Shown: piece by piece, positions 43,437 to 52,065 of the stretch | Layout of the letters: the number at the start of each line of letters is the position of its first letter | Position numbering within the stretch: the first letter of the stretch is position 1 | Source of the DNA: Rikenellaceae bacterium | GTDB lineage: Bacteria; Bacteroidota; Bacteroidia; Bacteroidales; UBA932 | Direction of reading: 5' to 3' | Length of the DNA stretch: 64,000 nt | NCBI GenBank assembly: GCA_022766385.1 | Contig: JALEPJ010000003.1 | Span: 18,231 to 82,230 of the forward strand | Translations under genes and position numbers: made by a program | Notes under the pieces: generated by a model | The model's input: the letters and a program-made list of their open reading frames with translations, nothing else | The model's database searches: none | What the model was told of the DNA's origin: nothing

Positions 43437-44801
43437 ATGAAAAGTTTTGCTGAAGTAAACGAAAGCTACACCCTCGCAGAAGCCATACAGGAAGCTCAAC
43501 GCTGCCTCAGGTGCAAGGTGCCGCAGTGCAAGCAGGGCTGTCCCATCAACAACGATATTCCCGATTGGATTCACGAACTGCGTAAAGGCAATCTTGGCAA
43601 TGCCATCCATATCATCCGCGCGAAGAGCAATCTGCCTGCGGTCTGCGGCCGTGTCTGCGGTCACGAAAGGCAATGTGAAGGCGCCTGCGTTCTGAATAAG
43701 AGCGGCAAGCACATCAATATAGGAAAGCTTGAGCGCTTTGTTGCGGATTTTGATGCCGAGGCTCATCTCACCCACGAGAATATGGCCCCCAAAACCCGCG
43801 GCCGCATTGCCGTAATAGGTTCGGGTCCGGCAGGAATTACTGTCGCCGGTGACCTTGCTCGTGCCGGTTTCGCTGTCGAAATATTCGAGCTGGAGCCTGA
43901 ACCGGGAGGAATGCTGATGTACGGCATCCCCGAGTATCGCCTACCAAAAGAAGTGGTGCGCCGCGAAATCCATCATATAGAAGAACTTGGAGTGATTATC
44001 CATTGCAATATACACGTGGGTCTCGATTTCACCGTCGATGATCTTTTTGCTCGCGGCTTCGATGCCGTTTTTCTGGGAATCGGTGCGGGCAAACCGGGAG
44101 AACTAGATGTGCCCGTGCGTGTTGACGGCTCCCATGAGATCCTGAGCAGCGCTAATGGAATGCTTGACGTTCGCCACGCCGCCAATTTCCTGCGCCGTGT
44201 TATGCTCTACCGTATGGGCATGATAGGGGAGGACGAATTGGATGTCAGAGAGGGCGACAGCGTCTATATTGTAGGCTGTGGCAATACCGCAATCGATGCG
44301 GCCCGTTCAGCCCTCCGCTTAGGCGCGAAAATGGTTGAAATCGTGTATCGCAAGGACATTGAGCGTATGCCGGCCCTCCGCTCCGAGTACGAAGATGCCA
44401 TTAAGGAAGGCGTGCGCTTCAGATGGCTGTCGCAAATCGTAGAAATGAGGGTAGATGGGACCAAGCATCTGCGCGAAATTGTTGTTGAGAGCTCCAGTGC
44501 CGATGGCAATGAGATCGTGCGCGAGACTCTTCCTGCAGATAGAGTGCTGATGGCTGTGGGTGCAAAGCCTTCCACCCGCATTGCCAACACAACTGAAGGC
44601 CTGATGGCCGATGAGAAGGGCTTCATCCCGACCAGAGAACTGCCTTATGGAATGACCTCGCGCAAGGGAGTTTTCGCAGGAGGCGATGTTGCGAACCGAC
44701 AGGCAACAGTTGTGCATGCAATGAGGGATGCTAAGATGGTTGCCGAAGGCATTGCCAAATATGTCGATGCAATCAAACTCCTCGAAAGCATAAATAAATG
44801 A
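43437..44801 (+). CDS. GltD-like NADPH oxidoreductase (glutamate synthase small subunit family)
   Basis: FAD/NADPH-dependent iron-sulfur oxidoreductase. The preferred ATG at 43437 (MKSFAEVNESYTLAEAIQEAQ) gives 454 residues; the track start is a TTG six codons earlier. The N-terminal region has two cysteine clusters for [4Fe-4S] centres (CLRCKVPQCKQGCP and CGRVCGHERQCEGAC). A first dinucleotide fold (IAVIGSGPAGITVAGDLARAGFAVEIFE) and a second one (VYIVGCGNTAIDAARSA) follow, then GVFAGGDVANRQATVVHAM. There is no large glutamate synthase subunit or NfnA-like partner beside it, so its true partner and reaction are open. Confidence 0.85.
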   Translation: MKSFAEVNESYTLAEAIQEAQRCLRCKVPQCKQGCPINNDIPDWIHELRKGNLGNAIHIIRAKSNLPAVCGRVCGHERQCEGACVLNKSGKHINIGKLERFVADFDAEAHLTHENMAPKTRGRIAVIGSGPAGITVAGDLARAGFAVEIFELEPEPGGMLMYGIPEYRLPKEVVRREIHHIEELGVIIHCNIHVGLDFTVDDLFARGFDAVFLGIGAGKPGELDVPVRVDGSHEILSSANGMLDVRHAANFLRRVMLYRMGMIGEDELDVREGDSVYIVGCGNTAIDAARSALRLGAKMVEIVYRKDIERMPALRSEYEDAIKEGVRFRWLSQIVEMRVDGTKHLREIVVESSSADGNEIVRETLPADRVLMAVGAKPSTRIANTTEGLMADEKGFIPTRELPYGMTSRKGVFAGGDVANRQATVVHAMRDAKMVAEGIAKYVDAIKLLESINK

Positions 44802-44819
44802 TTTATCCTTCGCAAAAAA

Positions 44820-44860
44820 AGAGGCTGAGCTTTAAGTCCTTTGACTTTTAGCCAGCCTCT
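44820..44860. terminator. Bidirectional terminator between convergent genes
   Basis: AGAGGCTG...CAGCCTCT with an inner GCTTTAAGTC/GACTTTTAGC pairing, flanked by an A-run on the left and a T-rich tract on the right. It can serve both the GltD-like gene and the lipoprotein operon. Confidence 0.8.
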
Positions 44861-44882
44861 CTTTCATTGTGTCAGGGAAGGA

Positions 44883-45383
44883 TTAGTCGTCATTCTCGAA
44901 ACCTGTATACCGCCATCCAGAGATCTTGTATACGGCACCTGGATCGTCATCGCTGAACTCGATATAGAATTCGATATAGTCAGCCTTTTGACCACTTGGG
45001 GTTTCTGTGCCGTCAACGACTACCTTGCCGTTGCTGACCTTGCAAATGAGATCTTCATAATCTTCCACGAGATTTCCGGCAGCATCTGCAGAGAAACTGC
45101 GCTTCTCAACATCGCAGCCAACCTTTACCTTGAACTCCCAGAAGTTGCCGAGATCATCGATTATCATCTCGTCAGCCTTGTTTGCTGAGGTGTTGTAGGT
45201 GAGCATAAGGATGCGGCCGATACCGTAGCAGTCCTCATATACATCTTCACCGTCAACATAGTCCACCTGGACATACCACTGACCTGCCAGATCCACTGTC
45301 TCGGTCATTCCTGGCATCTCCTTCTCGCAGGAAGCGAAGAGAAGGCATGCGAACATTGATATGAGATATACTATTCTTTTCAT
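44883..45383 (-). CDS. Lipid_bd-type (PF12888-like) lipoprotein of a Sus-type operon
   Basis: A 166-residue lipoprotein (MKRIVYLISMFACLLFASCEKE, lipobox FASC). The mature part (LAGQWYVQVDYVDGEDVYEDCYGIGRILMLTYNTSANKADEMIIDD, later ISGWRYTGFENDD) resembles the lipid-binding putative hydrolase family seen next to SusC/SusD pairs in Bacteroidales. It is the last gene of the minus-strand run susC-susD-DUF5012-Lipid_bd, 9 nt after the DUF5012 gene. Being surface-exposed and accessory to SusCD is an inference from context. Confidence 0.75.
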   Translation of the reverse strand: MKRIVYLISMFACLLFASCEKEMPGMTETVDLAGQWYVQVDYVDGEDVYEDCYGIGRILMLTYNTSANKADEMIIDDLGNFWEFKVKVGCDVEKRSFSADAAGNLVEDYEDLICKVSNGKVVVDGTETPSGQKADYIEFYIEFSDDDPGAVYKISGWRYTGFENDD

Positions 45384-45392
45384 CTTGATTCA

Positions 45393-46082
45393 CTATTTTG
45401 ACATTGTAATGTGGAATTCCATACCGCTGACATAGACTGCGGTGTAACTGAGTGTACCGTCTGCAAAGCTTCCGTCAGCCCAGTCAACGAGGCTGTCTCC
45501 CCAACCAGGGATGTAACTATTGATGAGATTTACACTTCCTCCGCTGATGCTGATGGTGGCCTGCATTGCGTAATCGGTGCCGTAACCGGCTCTCTGGCAA
45601 TACCATCCTCCGAGGATGTCATCCACGAGGTAGGTGCCGTCTCCGTTAGCGAGAACGTAAATCTGAAAAGCTCTGCCGAAAGCGAGCTGGGCGCCATTGT
45701 ACAGACGATAGCTGCTTGGGTCAACTGTATAGATACCCTCAACAGGGTCCTCAAAGTCGAATACTATTACGGTACGCTTTGCTACTGATGAGAAACCGTC
45801 AGAGTTCACGATGGAATAAACAACTGAGTAGATGCCTGACTTCGATGTATTGACATTGGATTCAATCTTTACATCAGCTGAAACATCCTCTCCGTTAAGA
45901 GTAGCGGTATAGCCCGGCTCATTAAAGCTTGAGCCCTTGTCGACCAGCATAGTGGTCTCTCCTTCAAGCTCAAGGACAGGGTAATAGGTAATCCTGGTGA
46001 GGCCTTCAGACTCCTTTGTGCAGCTTGCTGCAAGGGTCATCGCAACAACTGCTCCTATTGCAAAGTATATAATCTTTTTCAT
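45393..46082 (-). CDS. DUF5012-type surface lipoprotein
   Basis: From ATG 46082 (MKKIIYFAIGAVVAMTLAASCTKE, lipobox LAASC) the protein has 229 residues; the track's M is a GTG two codons earlier. An Ig-like segment (TYYPVLELEGETTMLVDKGSSFNEPGYTATLNGEDVSADVKIESNVNTSKSGIYSVVYSIVNSDGF, about 30-95) precedes a C-terminal beta-rich domain, as in the DUF5011/DUF5012 lipoproteins found after SusD genes. The two domains suggest a surface glycan- or ligand-binding role, not an enzyme. It follows the susD remnant by about 10 nt. Confidence 0.78.
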   Translation of the reverse strand: MKKIIYFAIGAVVAMTLAASCTKESEGLTRITYYPVLELEGETTMLVDKGSSFNEPGYTATLNGEDVSADVKIESNVNTSKSGIYSVVYSIVNSDGFSSVAKRTVIVFDFEDPVEGIYTVDPSSYRLYNGAQLAFGRAFQIYVLANGDGTYLVDDILGGWYCQRAGYGTDYAMQATISISGGSVNLINSYIPGWGDSLVDWADGSFADGTLSYTAVYVSGMEFHITMSK

Positions 46083-46098
46083 TGTCACTGCGTTTTAA

Positions 46099-46689
46099 TT
46101 ATTTGGCCCAGAAGATAGGTGCTGAATATCCAGGGAATTCAGGGCAGTTGGCATTAGGTGTGTCTGAACTCTCGGCATAAGGGAAGCGCTGGAGCAGAGC
46201 ATTAGGACCGACCTGACCGAACACCTTGATAGGAGTGTAGAGCTTGTAAGCAGGAAGCTTCGAAGTATCTGCAGCACCCCCGTCCACGTAAAGGTCGCTG
46301 CCGCTGATTGAAGTCTCGAATGCAGGATATTTGAGGCGGCGAAGCTCGCAATAAGCCTCGAAAGGATTGACGCCTGCGAGTGCAATCCACTTGGCAACGC
46401 CTATACTCTCCTTGTAATTAGATGCCTTGTATGGATTGAGAGCAATATACTCAGCCGCACCGGCAACACCAGCAGAAGCGAATGATGCCTCAATCGCCTC
46501 AGCGTAGTAAGCTGCTGCATCGCCAATACCATACTTCGCAGCATATTCTGCGAGGAAGAACTTGACCTCTGCCAATGAAAGGAAGGATACAGGCATATCA
46601 AAGCTTGCAACTGGACGGCACCAGTGGCCGGTACTGTTGTAAGGAGCTGCTGCGGTTGAGAAGTTGGTGCCTGAAACACCGCCGTCATA
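46099..46689 (-). pseudogene. SusD-family C-terminal fragment, fused in frame to SusC
   Basis: About 196 residues at the end of the 446-residue ORF change abruptly from SusC barrel to SusD/RagB sequence at residue ~250 (AVYVYAEEGK|YDGGVSGTNF). FLSLAEVKFFLAEYAAKYGIGDAAAYYAEAIEASFASAG is a SusD-type TPR helix, and the end LLQRFPYAESSDTPNANCPEFPGYSAPIFWAK is the usual SusD C terminus. The SusD signal peptide, lipobox and roughly the first two thirds are missing, so it cannot be exported or anchored on its own. The junction could be a genomic deletion or an assembly error. Confidence 0.78.
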
Positions 46690-49215
46690 CTTGCCTTCCT
46701 CTGCATATACATATACAGCATCGTTTCCGGCTGAGAAGCTGTTGATAACGCTCTTTCCTTCATCAAGACCTTCAGGAAGGGAGAGTACCTTGTTGTAATT
46801 CCTTGAGAAGTTTACATCAATCTCCCAAGAGAAGTCTCTGCCCTGAACAGGGATGAAGTTGAAAAGAAGCTCATATCCCCTGTTTCTAACCTCACCGAAG
46901 TTGGTAATCATATATCTGTATCCGGTCGCAGGGTCTACAGGAAGTGAGAAAATCTGGTCTGAAGTGATTCTGTTATAGAAAGCGCCGTCAAAACCTATGC
47001 GTCCGTTGAAGAACTGGAGGTTCAAACCGAGTTCAGCCTCTCTGGTAAGCTCAGGACGGAGGCTTGCTGAACCCTTGGAAGAGTTAGCGATAAAGGCATT
47101 TACTGAATGCATAGGGAATTCAGCGATACCGCCGTAATAGTATCCGTTGAGGGAAGCCTGAGTGTACTTGACACTGGTCTGGTAAACGCCAGCATCACTA
47201 CCTGTCATACCGTAAGCGGCGCGTATCTTACCGAAGGTCAGGACGTCATTGTTATTGAGCCTGTTCGAGAAGAGCCAGCTGAGGGTGGCACCGGGATAGA
47301 AGAAACTGTTGGAATTGATAGGAAGCGTAGAAGACCAGTCGTTACGTGCTGTGATGTCGAGGAACAGTTCCTCGTTGTATCCGAGGGTCACGTCTGCGAA
47401 TACGCCTATTGAGCGGCGGAGACTCTGGCTTTCTGACAATGTGGTCTTGGTAGCTCCGTTGCTGAGATCCCAGAATTCGGTTTCGAAGGTAAGCTGGTCA
47501 GTCTCTCCGGTGAGACCGGTAGAGTAGCGCTCGTTGACATTGACACCTGCGATGGCGGTAAGATTGAACTTGTCGTTAAAGAAGGCCTTGTCTTAGGTGG
47601 CGAGGAAGTCATGGTTGGTTTCATATCCTCTTGAGTAGTAAGCATATACCCAACCGCTCTGATTCATATTTGAAGGAGCGTATCCCTTGTCGTCGTTGAT
47701 GAGTGAGTCGTCAAGATTGATTTCAGGATAACCCATCTTGTTGTCCATATCGCGGTAGTCGAAACCGTAGCGGTAGGTGAGGGTGAGGTCCTTCAGAGGT
47801 TTAAGGTCCAACTGGATCTTACCGCGGATTTCCTTGGCGTCATTGTGGTTGTAGTTGTTTGCAATAGCCCAGTAAAGGTTGGTGATGCCGTAAGGAGTGA
47901 GGTAAGCCTCAGGTGTGTTGAATGCGCAGGAGAGGTCCTTGAGGTCTACGATGGAAATGTCACGAGGAAACTCGTAGAGACCATCAATCACTGAAGTTCC
48001 CTGATATGAACCGACGACGTCTGATTTGTTCCTTGCAAAACTTAAGTTGGAAGAAACCTTGAGCCATTTGGCAGCATCGAAGGTGCTGTTGTAAGTGATG
48101 GTGTTTCTGTTGTATGTGTCATGATCGCCAGGCATTGCACCATTGTCCGAAGTATAACCGTATGAAAGATAATAGGTCATCTTGTTGTCGGTGGAAGCTC
48201 CGCTGATGGCGAGGTTATGGTTGTGTGACACTCCGAGGTCGAAGAAGTCCTTCACGTTGGTAGGCTTCGCAGAGAATTCGTGGATACGTTGCTGATTGTT
48301 CCAAATAGGTCCGTAAACCTGGGTTGAACCGTCGAGGGCAGGACCCCAGGAACCGTTCTCGATATAGGTCTGGGTACCGTTCCATCCCTGTCCGAACATG
48401 TTCTGCATGATTGGGAACATTGCCACCTGGCTGAGCTGGACACCGCCGCTGTACTCAATTGTGAAATCGCGGTCATTGCCCTTCTTTCCTGAACGGGTGG
48501 TGACGATTACGACACCGTTGGCTGCGCGGCTTCCGTAAAGGGCGGTAGCGGCTGCACCCTTGAGCACGGTCATACTCTCGATATCCTCTGAAGAGATGTT
48601 GCTGATACCTGAGATACCGGTACTCTTGGACTGTGCATTCATATTGACATTGACAATAGGAACACCGTCAACTACATAGAGAGGCTGGTTCGAGCCGTTG
48701 ATGGAGCTGAAGCCTCGGATGATGATGCTGCTGGCAGCACCAGGGTCAGTGGAAGTTGACTGTACCTGGACACCAGCTACCTTACCGGCAATGGAGTTCG
48801 CGAGGTTGGTTGTGCGGGCGGATACGATGTCATCACTTTTCACCGTGGTAGCGGAATATCCGAGGGTTTTCTCGGAACGGGTGATACCGAGGGCAGTGAC
48901 AACGACTTCGTCGAGCAACAGGAGGTCATCCTGAAGGGTCACGTTGATGACCTTTCTCTCACCGATCTCGACGAACTGATTCTTCATTCCGAAGAATGAG
49001 AACTCGAGTACGTCAGCTGCGCTTGCAGTGATGGAGTAAGTACCGTCCAGATTTGTGGCTGTACCGGTAGTGGTTCCTTTGATGAGGACGGAAGCTCCCG
49101 GAATAGGGTCTCCGTTCGCGTCAGTAACCTTACCAGAAATCTGCTTGTTCTGCGCTGTGGCCATTACGGCAAATCCAAGAAGAGGAATCAGCGCCAATGC
49201 GATTTTCTTTAACAT
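46690..49215 (-). pseudogene. SusC/RagA TonB-linked outer-membrane protein, interrupted and truncated
   Basis: Starts as a normal SusC: signal peptide MLKKIALALIPLLGFAVMATAQ, CarboxypepD_reg-like domain (ISGKVTDANGDPIPGASVLIKGTTTGTATNLDGTY), TonB-box region and plug (IIIRGFSSINGSNQPLYVVDGVPI), then barrel. At 47593-47595 an in-frame TAA interrupts the barrel (HDFLAT*DKAFFNDKFNLTA). The same frame continues with recognisable SusC sequence through the next ORF (from 47439) until residue ~250 of it, where it joins SusD. The C-terminal end of the barrel is therefore missing too. About 840 SusC codons remain against roughly 1,000 expected. It probably gives no functional transporter. Confidence 0.82.
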
Positions 49216-49299
49216 AAGTACACTGAACTAAATTAATATTGAATTGTATAATCGTTTCGGACGGAGGTAACGGATTGTAAGCAAATAAACAAATGGAAA

Positions 49300-49342
49300 A
49301 TTGTGCCTAATTTGTAGTTTTGAGCACAAATTTAGGCACAAT
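49300..49342 (-). promoter_or_regulatory. Inverted repeat overlapping a -7 element upstream of susC
   Basis: ATTGTGCCTAATTTGT (49300-49315) and ACAAATTTAGGCACAAT (49326-49342) form a 16/17-nt inverted repeat with a one-base bulge and a 10-nt loop. The right arm contains, on the minus strand, TAAATTTG (49327-49334), an exact TAnnTTTG match, 112 nt upstream of the susC start. An outer pair TTGTAAGCA (49275-49283) / TGCTTACAA (49395-49403) brackets it. It is a candidate operator for control of the Sus-type operon. Confidence 0.55.
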
Positions 49343-49503
49343 TGATACGAAATGATTCTTATATGCGGTAAAACAGTCTGAAAATCAAAAATTCTGCTTA
49401 CAAATTGTAATATATTTTTTATTTTCTAAAAAAATATGCTCTTTTTTTCTTGTGTGTGATATAGTTGAATTTTGTCTGCTATGTAAGGCTTCTTGGGCTT
49501 AAC

Positions 49504-50289
49504 TTACTTACCATCAGCTAGAAAGGCGGCTTGAACGGGTCCTATTTTTCTGTAACCCTCTTCTTTCAGATGCAGTTTGTCTTTCAAATAATAAAGTTCG
49601 AAATTGTAAATATTGGCTCCGAGGAGCTCGAACTGGTCAAGGATAGGTATACTGAAATGGCTGCAGCATTCCTTCTGCGCCTGCACATATTCGGAAAAGT
49701 TGTGGCCGCTTGCATTGCCTTCGCTGGAGAAAGGATTGTAGCCCGCTTCGCGCGCAAAGAATCTGAACGAAGTGAAGAAATAGATTTCCGCAGCGGGGTT
49801 CTTCTCAAGCAGGGTCTTGATGCAGTAGTTGATACCACCGCACTGGGTATCGAGGTGTTCCTCATTGTAATTGTCCTCTGCAGTATAGTCGCTCCAACTG
49901 CCGATTGCGCGATTGTTCGTGAAGTCATTCGTCGAAGCCCAAAGGACGTAGATGTCGTGGATTCCCGCTTCGCGCACCTGCTGTTGGAGGGAATGCCCCT
50001 GCAGTCTTGAGAAACCTGCGCCTCCCACTCCGTAGGTGGTCACGGTGCTGTGGAGTTGGTCCGCCCAGATTTGCTTCGCTGCTTCCGATTCCTTGAGCAC
50101 TGACAATGAGCCTCCGAATACGGCTATGCTCTTGCCGTAGTTCTTGTGCCCTTCATAGATGCCTCGTTCCGTGTTAGGGGTTAATACTTTAGTTGTGTTC
50201 TGGCGATTCGCCTCGCGTTGCTGTGCTGCTGCAAGTACCTGAAATAGAGGGAGGAGGAGCACAATACTAAGTAGGATTCTTTTCTTCAT
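49504..50289 (-). CDS. Exported SGNH/GDSL hydrolase
   Basis: A 261-residue secreted esterase-like protein with signal peptide MKKRILLSIVLLLPLFQVLAAAQ. The SGNH signature blocks are visible: AVFGGSLS (block I, Ser61, with GGSLS in place of GDSL), GVGGAGFSRLQ (block II Gly), WASTNDF (block III Asn) and KDKLHLKEEGY (block V Asp-x-x-His). Such enzymes deacylate carbohydrates or lipids. The protein lies upstream of the susC locus on the same strand, separated by about 290 bp with its own candidate promoter, so it may or may not belong to that locus. It is divergent from asd. Confidence 0.82.
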   Translation of the reverse strand: MKKRILLSIVLLLPLFQVLAAAQQREANRQNTTKVLTPNTERGIYEGHKNYGKSIAVFGGSLSVLKESEAAKQIWADQLHSTVTTYGVGGAGFSRLQGHSLQQQVREAGIHDIYVLWASTNDFTNNRAIGSWSDYTAEDNYNEEHLDTQCGGINYCIKTLLEKNPAAEIYFFTSFRFFAREAGYNPFSSEGNASGHNFSEYVQAQKECCSHFSIPILDQFELLGANIYNFELYYLKDKLHLKEEGYRKIGPVQAAFLADGK

Positions 50290-50353
50290 GGTATGAAACT
50301 CGTGTGAATATTCAGATTTTTTTCCAATATAAGGAGAATTCCCTAAAAAGCCT

Positions 50354-50361
50354 TATCTTTG
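50354..50361 (+). promoter_or_regulatory. Candidate -7 element for asd
   Basis: TATCTTTG, 71 nt upstream of the asd ATG in the divergent intergenic region. No clear -33 element was seen. Confidence 0.5.
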
Positions 50362-50432
50362 GAGCCAAGAATGAGTGTGAATACACACCGAGCGGGACAA
50401 GTGTCTTTTTATATAATTAGGTAAATAATAGT

Positions 50433-51443
50433 ATGAAAGTAGCTATCGTCGGCGCCAGTGGAGCCGTAGGTCAGGAGTTCCTTCGCGTCCTCTCTGAAAG
50501 ACAATTCCCTATTGATGAACTGCTTCTGTTCGGAAGCCAGCGCAGTGCGGGAAGCAAATACATGTACAACGGGAAGGAAATCGAGGTGAAACTCCTTCAG
50601 CACAATGATGACTTCAAGGGTGTTGACATCGCATTTACCAGTGCCGGCGGCGATACCAGCCGCGAGTTCGCAGAGACTATCACAAAGCACGGAGCGATTA
50701 TGATTGACAATTCCAGCGCCTTCCGTATGGACAAGGATGTGCCTCTGGTAGTGCCTGAGTGCAATGCTGCCGACGCTCTCGTGCGCCCGAAAGGCATCAT
50801 TGCCAATCCTAACTGCACCACCATTATGATGGTAGTGGCCCTCCAGGCCCTCGAGAATATCAGCCACATCAAGCGCGTGCGTGTCAGCAGCTATCAGGCT
50901 GCAAGCGGTGCAGGTGCAGCGGCAATGGCAGAGCTTTACGAGCAGTATCGTCAGGTACTTGCCGGAGAGGAGGTCACTGTTAATAAGTTCGCGTACCAGC
51001 TCGCCTTCAACCTCATCCCTCAGATCGACCAGTTCACCGAGAACGGATATACCAAGGAGGAGATGAAGATGTACAATGAGACCAAGAAGATTATGCATAC
51101 CGACTGCGAGGTAAGCGCTACCTGCGTACGCGTACCGAGCCTTCGTTGCCATAGCGAGGCCGTATGGGCTGAAACCGAGGAACCTGTCAGCGTAGAGCAG
51201 TTCCAAGAGGCCGTGCGCAACGGTAAGGGCCTGCAGCTTGAAGACGATCCGGCTTCAAAGACCTATCCTATGCCTCTCTTCCACGAGGGTTGTGACGATG
51301 TCTTCGTCGGCCGTGTCAGAAAGGATCTCTCGGACCCTAAGGGCATCACCTTCTGGCTTGTCAGCGACCAGATTAAGAAGGGAGCAGCACTCAATGCTGT
51401 TCAAATTGCCGAATACCTTATCTCTCAAGGCGTTGTAAAGTAA
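50433..51443 (+). CDS. asd: Aspartate-semialdehyde dehydrogenase
   Basis: NADPH-dependent reduction of aspartyl phosphate, the branch enzyme to lysine/diaminopimelate, threonine and methionine. The 336 residues have the nucleotide-binding start [20 protein letters not shown], the catalytic cysteine in NPNCTT (Cys128), [16 protein letters not shown] and [16 protein letters not shown] with the catalytic His. It is a single-gene unit ending in a strong terminator. Diaminopimelate supply links it to the wall genes elsewhere in the window. Confidence 0.96.
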   Translation: MKVAIVGASGAVGQEFLRVLSERQFPIDELLLFGSQRSAGSKYMYNGKEIEVKLLQHNDDFKGVDIAFTSAGGDTSREFAETITKHGAIMIDNSSAFRMDKDVPLVVPECNAADALVRPKGIIANPNCTTIMMVVALQALENISHIKRVRVSSYQAASGAGAAAMAELYEQYRQVLAGEEVTVNKFAYQLAFNLIPQIDQFTENGYTKEEMKMYNETKKIMHTDCEVSATCVRVPSLRCHSEAVWAETEEPVSVEQFQEAVRNGKGLQLEDDPASKTYPMPLFHEGCDDVFVGRVRKDLSDPKGITFWLVSDQIKKGAALNAVQIAEYLISQGVVK

Positions 51444-51449
51444 GAAAAA

Positions 51450-51471
51450 ACGGGACCTCAAAGGGTCTCGT
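51450..51471. terminator. Bidirectional terminator at the asd 3' end
   Basis: ACGGGACC-TCAAAG-GGTCTCGT, flanked by A-run 51445-51450 and T-run 51471-51478. It overlaps the stop codon of the convergent LOG-like gene. Confidence 0.85.
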
Positions 51472-52045
51472 TTTTTTTAGGATCGAATCTGGAGATGCCT
51501 CCGAACTGGCGGGTATATTGGCCCAGATATTTCTTCAGTAATTCGGCGGCTTCTTCAGGACTCGCCGCTCCATACACCCTGTCTTCAGGAATGTCCTTGT
51601 ATCTGATACGCTCATCGATGCGCTGGTCTGCAAGCTTCGAAGACCAGCCCGGCACGGTGTTGTAGGCAATGATCAGTCTGTAGGTTGTCCAGGCTGCAGC
51701 CATTTCCATCAGCGTTCCTGCACCACCTCCTATGGCAATGACAGCGTCCGCGCTGCCGGTCAGTCCGTTCCTGATAATGTCCATACCCGTAGGGATCACA
51801 ATGTCCACATAGTCATTGACCTTGGTCCTGTCAAAGGATGGGGTCAAGCCTATGGTGTCCCCGTCCTGATGCTTTTCCGAAGCGTGGGCACCGGCACAGA
51901 CTGCTTCCATAATACCGCCCATTCCTCCGCATTGCACACGGAAACCGTTGTCTACCAGCATCTTGCCTGTTTCGAAAGCCAGGCGGTACTTGTATGAATC
52001 AGGAGCGGCGGCCGCATCTCCCAATACTGCTATGATCTTTTTCAT
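51458..52045 (-). CDS. LOG-like (TIGR00725-type) nucleotide-binding protein
   Basis: A 195-residue cytoplasmic Rossmann-like protein of the LOG/SLOG superfamily. It shows KKIIAVLGDAAAAPDSYKYRLAFETGKMLVDNGFRVQCGGMGGIMEAVCAGAH and, in place of the PGGxGTxxE motif of LOG phosphoribohydrolases, AIGGGAGTLMEMAAAW (about 102-117). The Glu and Gly-Thr are kept. Possible roles are nucleotide or cytokinin-type riboside hydrolysis, or nucleotide sensing; I cannot decide between them. It ends inside the asd terminator and starts 20 nt after the U32 gene, so it is probably cotranscribed with it. Confidence 0.75.
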   Translation of the reverse strand: MKKIIAVLGDAAAAPDSYKYRLAFETGKMLVDNGFRVQCGGMGGIMEAVCAGAHASEKHQDGDTIGLTPSFDRTKVNDYVDIVIPTGMDIIRNGLTGSADAVIAIGGGAGTLMEMAAAWTTYRLIIAYNTVPGWSSKLADQRIDERIRYKDIPEDRVYGAASPEEAAELLKKYLGQYTRQFGGISRFDPKKNETL

Positions 52046-52065
52046 AAAATTTGCTTTTCAGTTTT

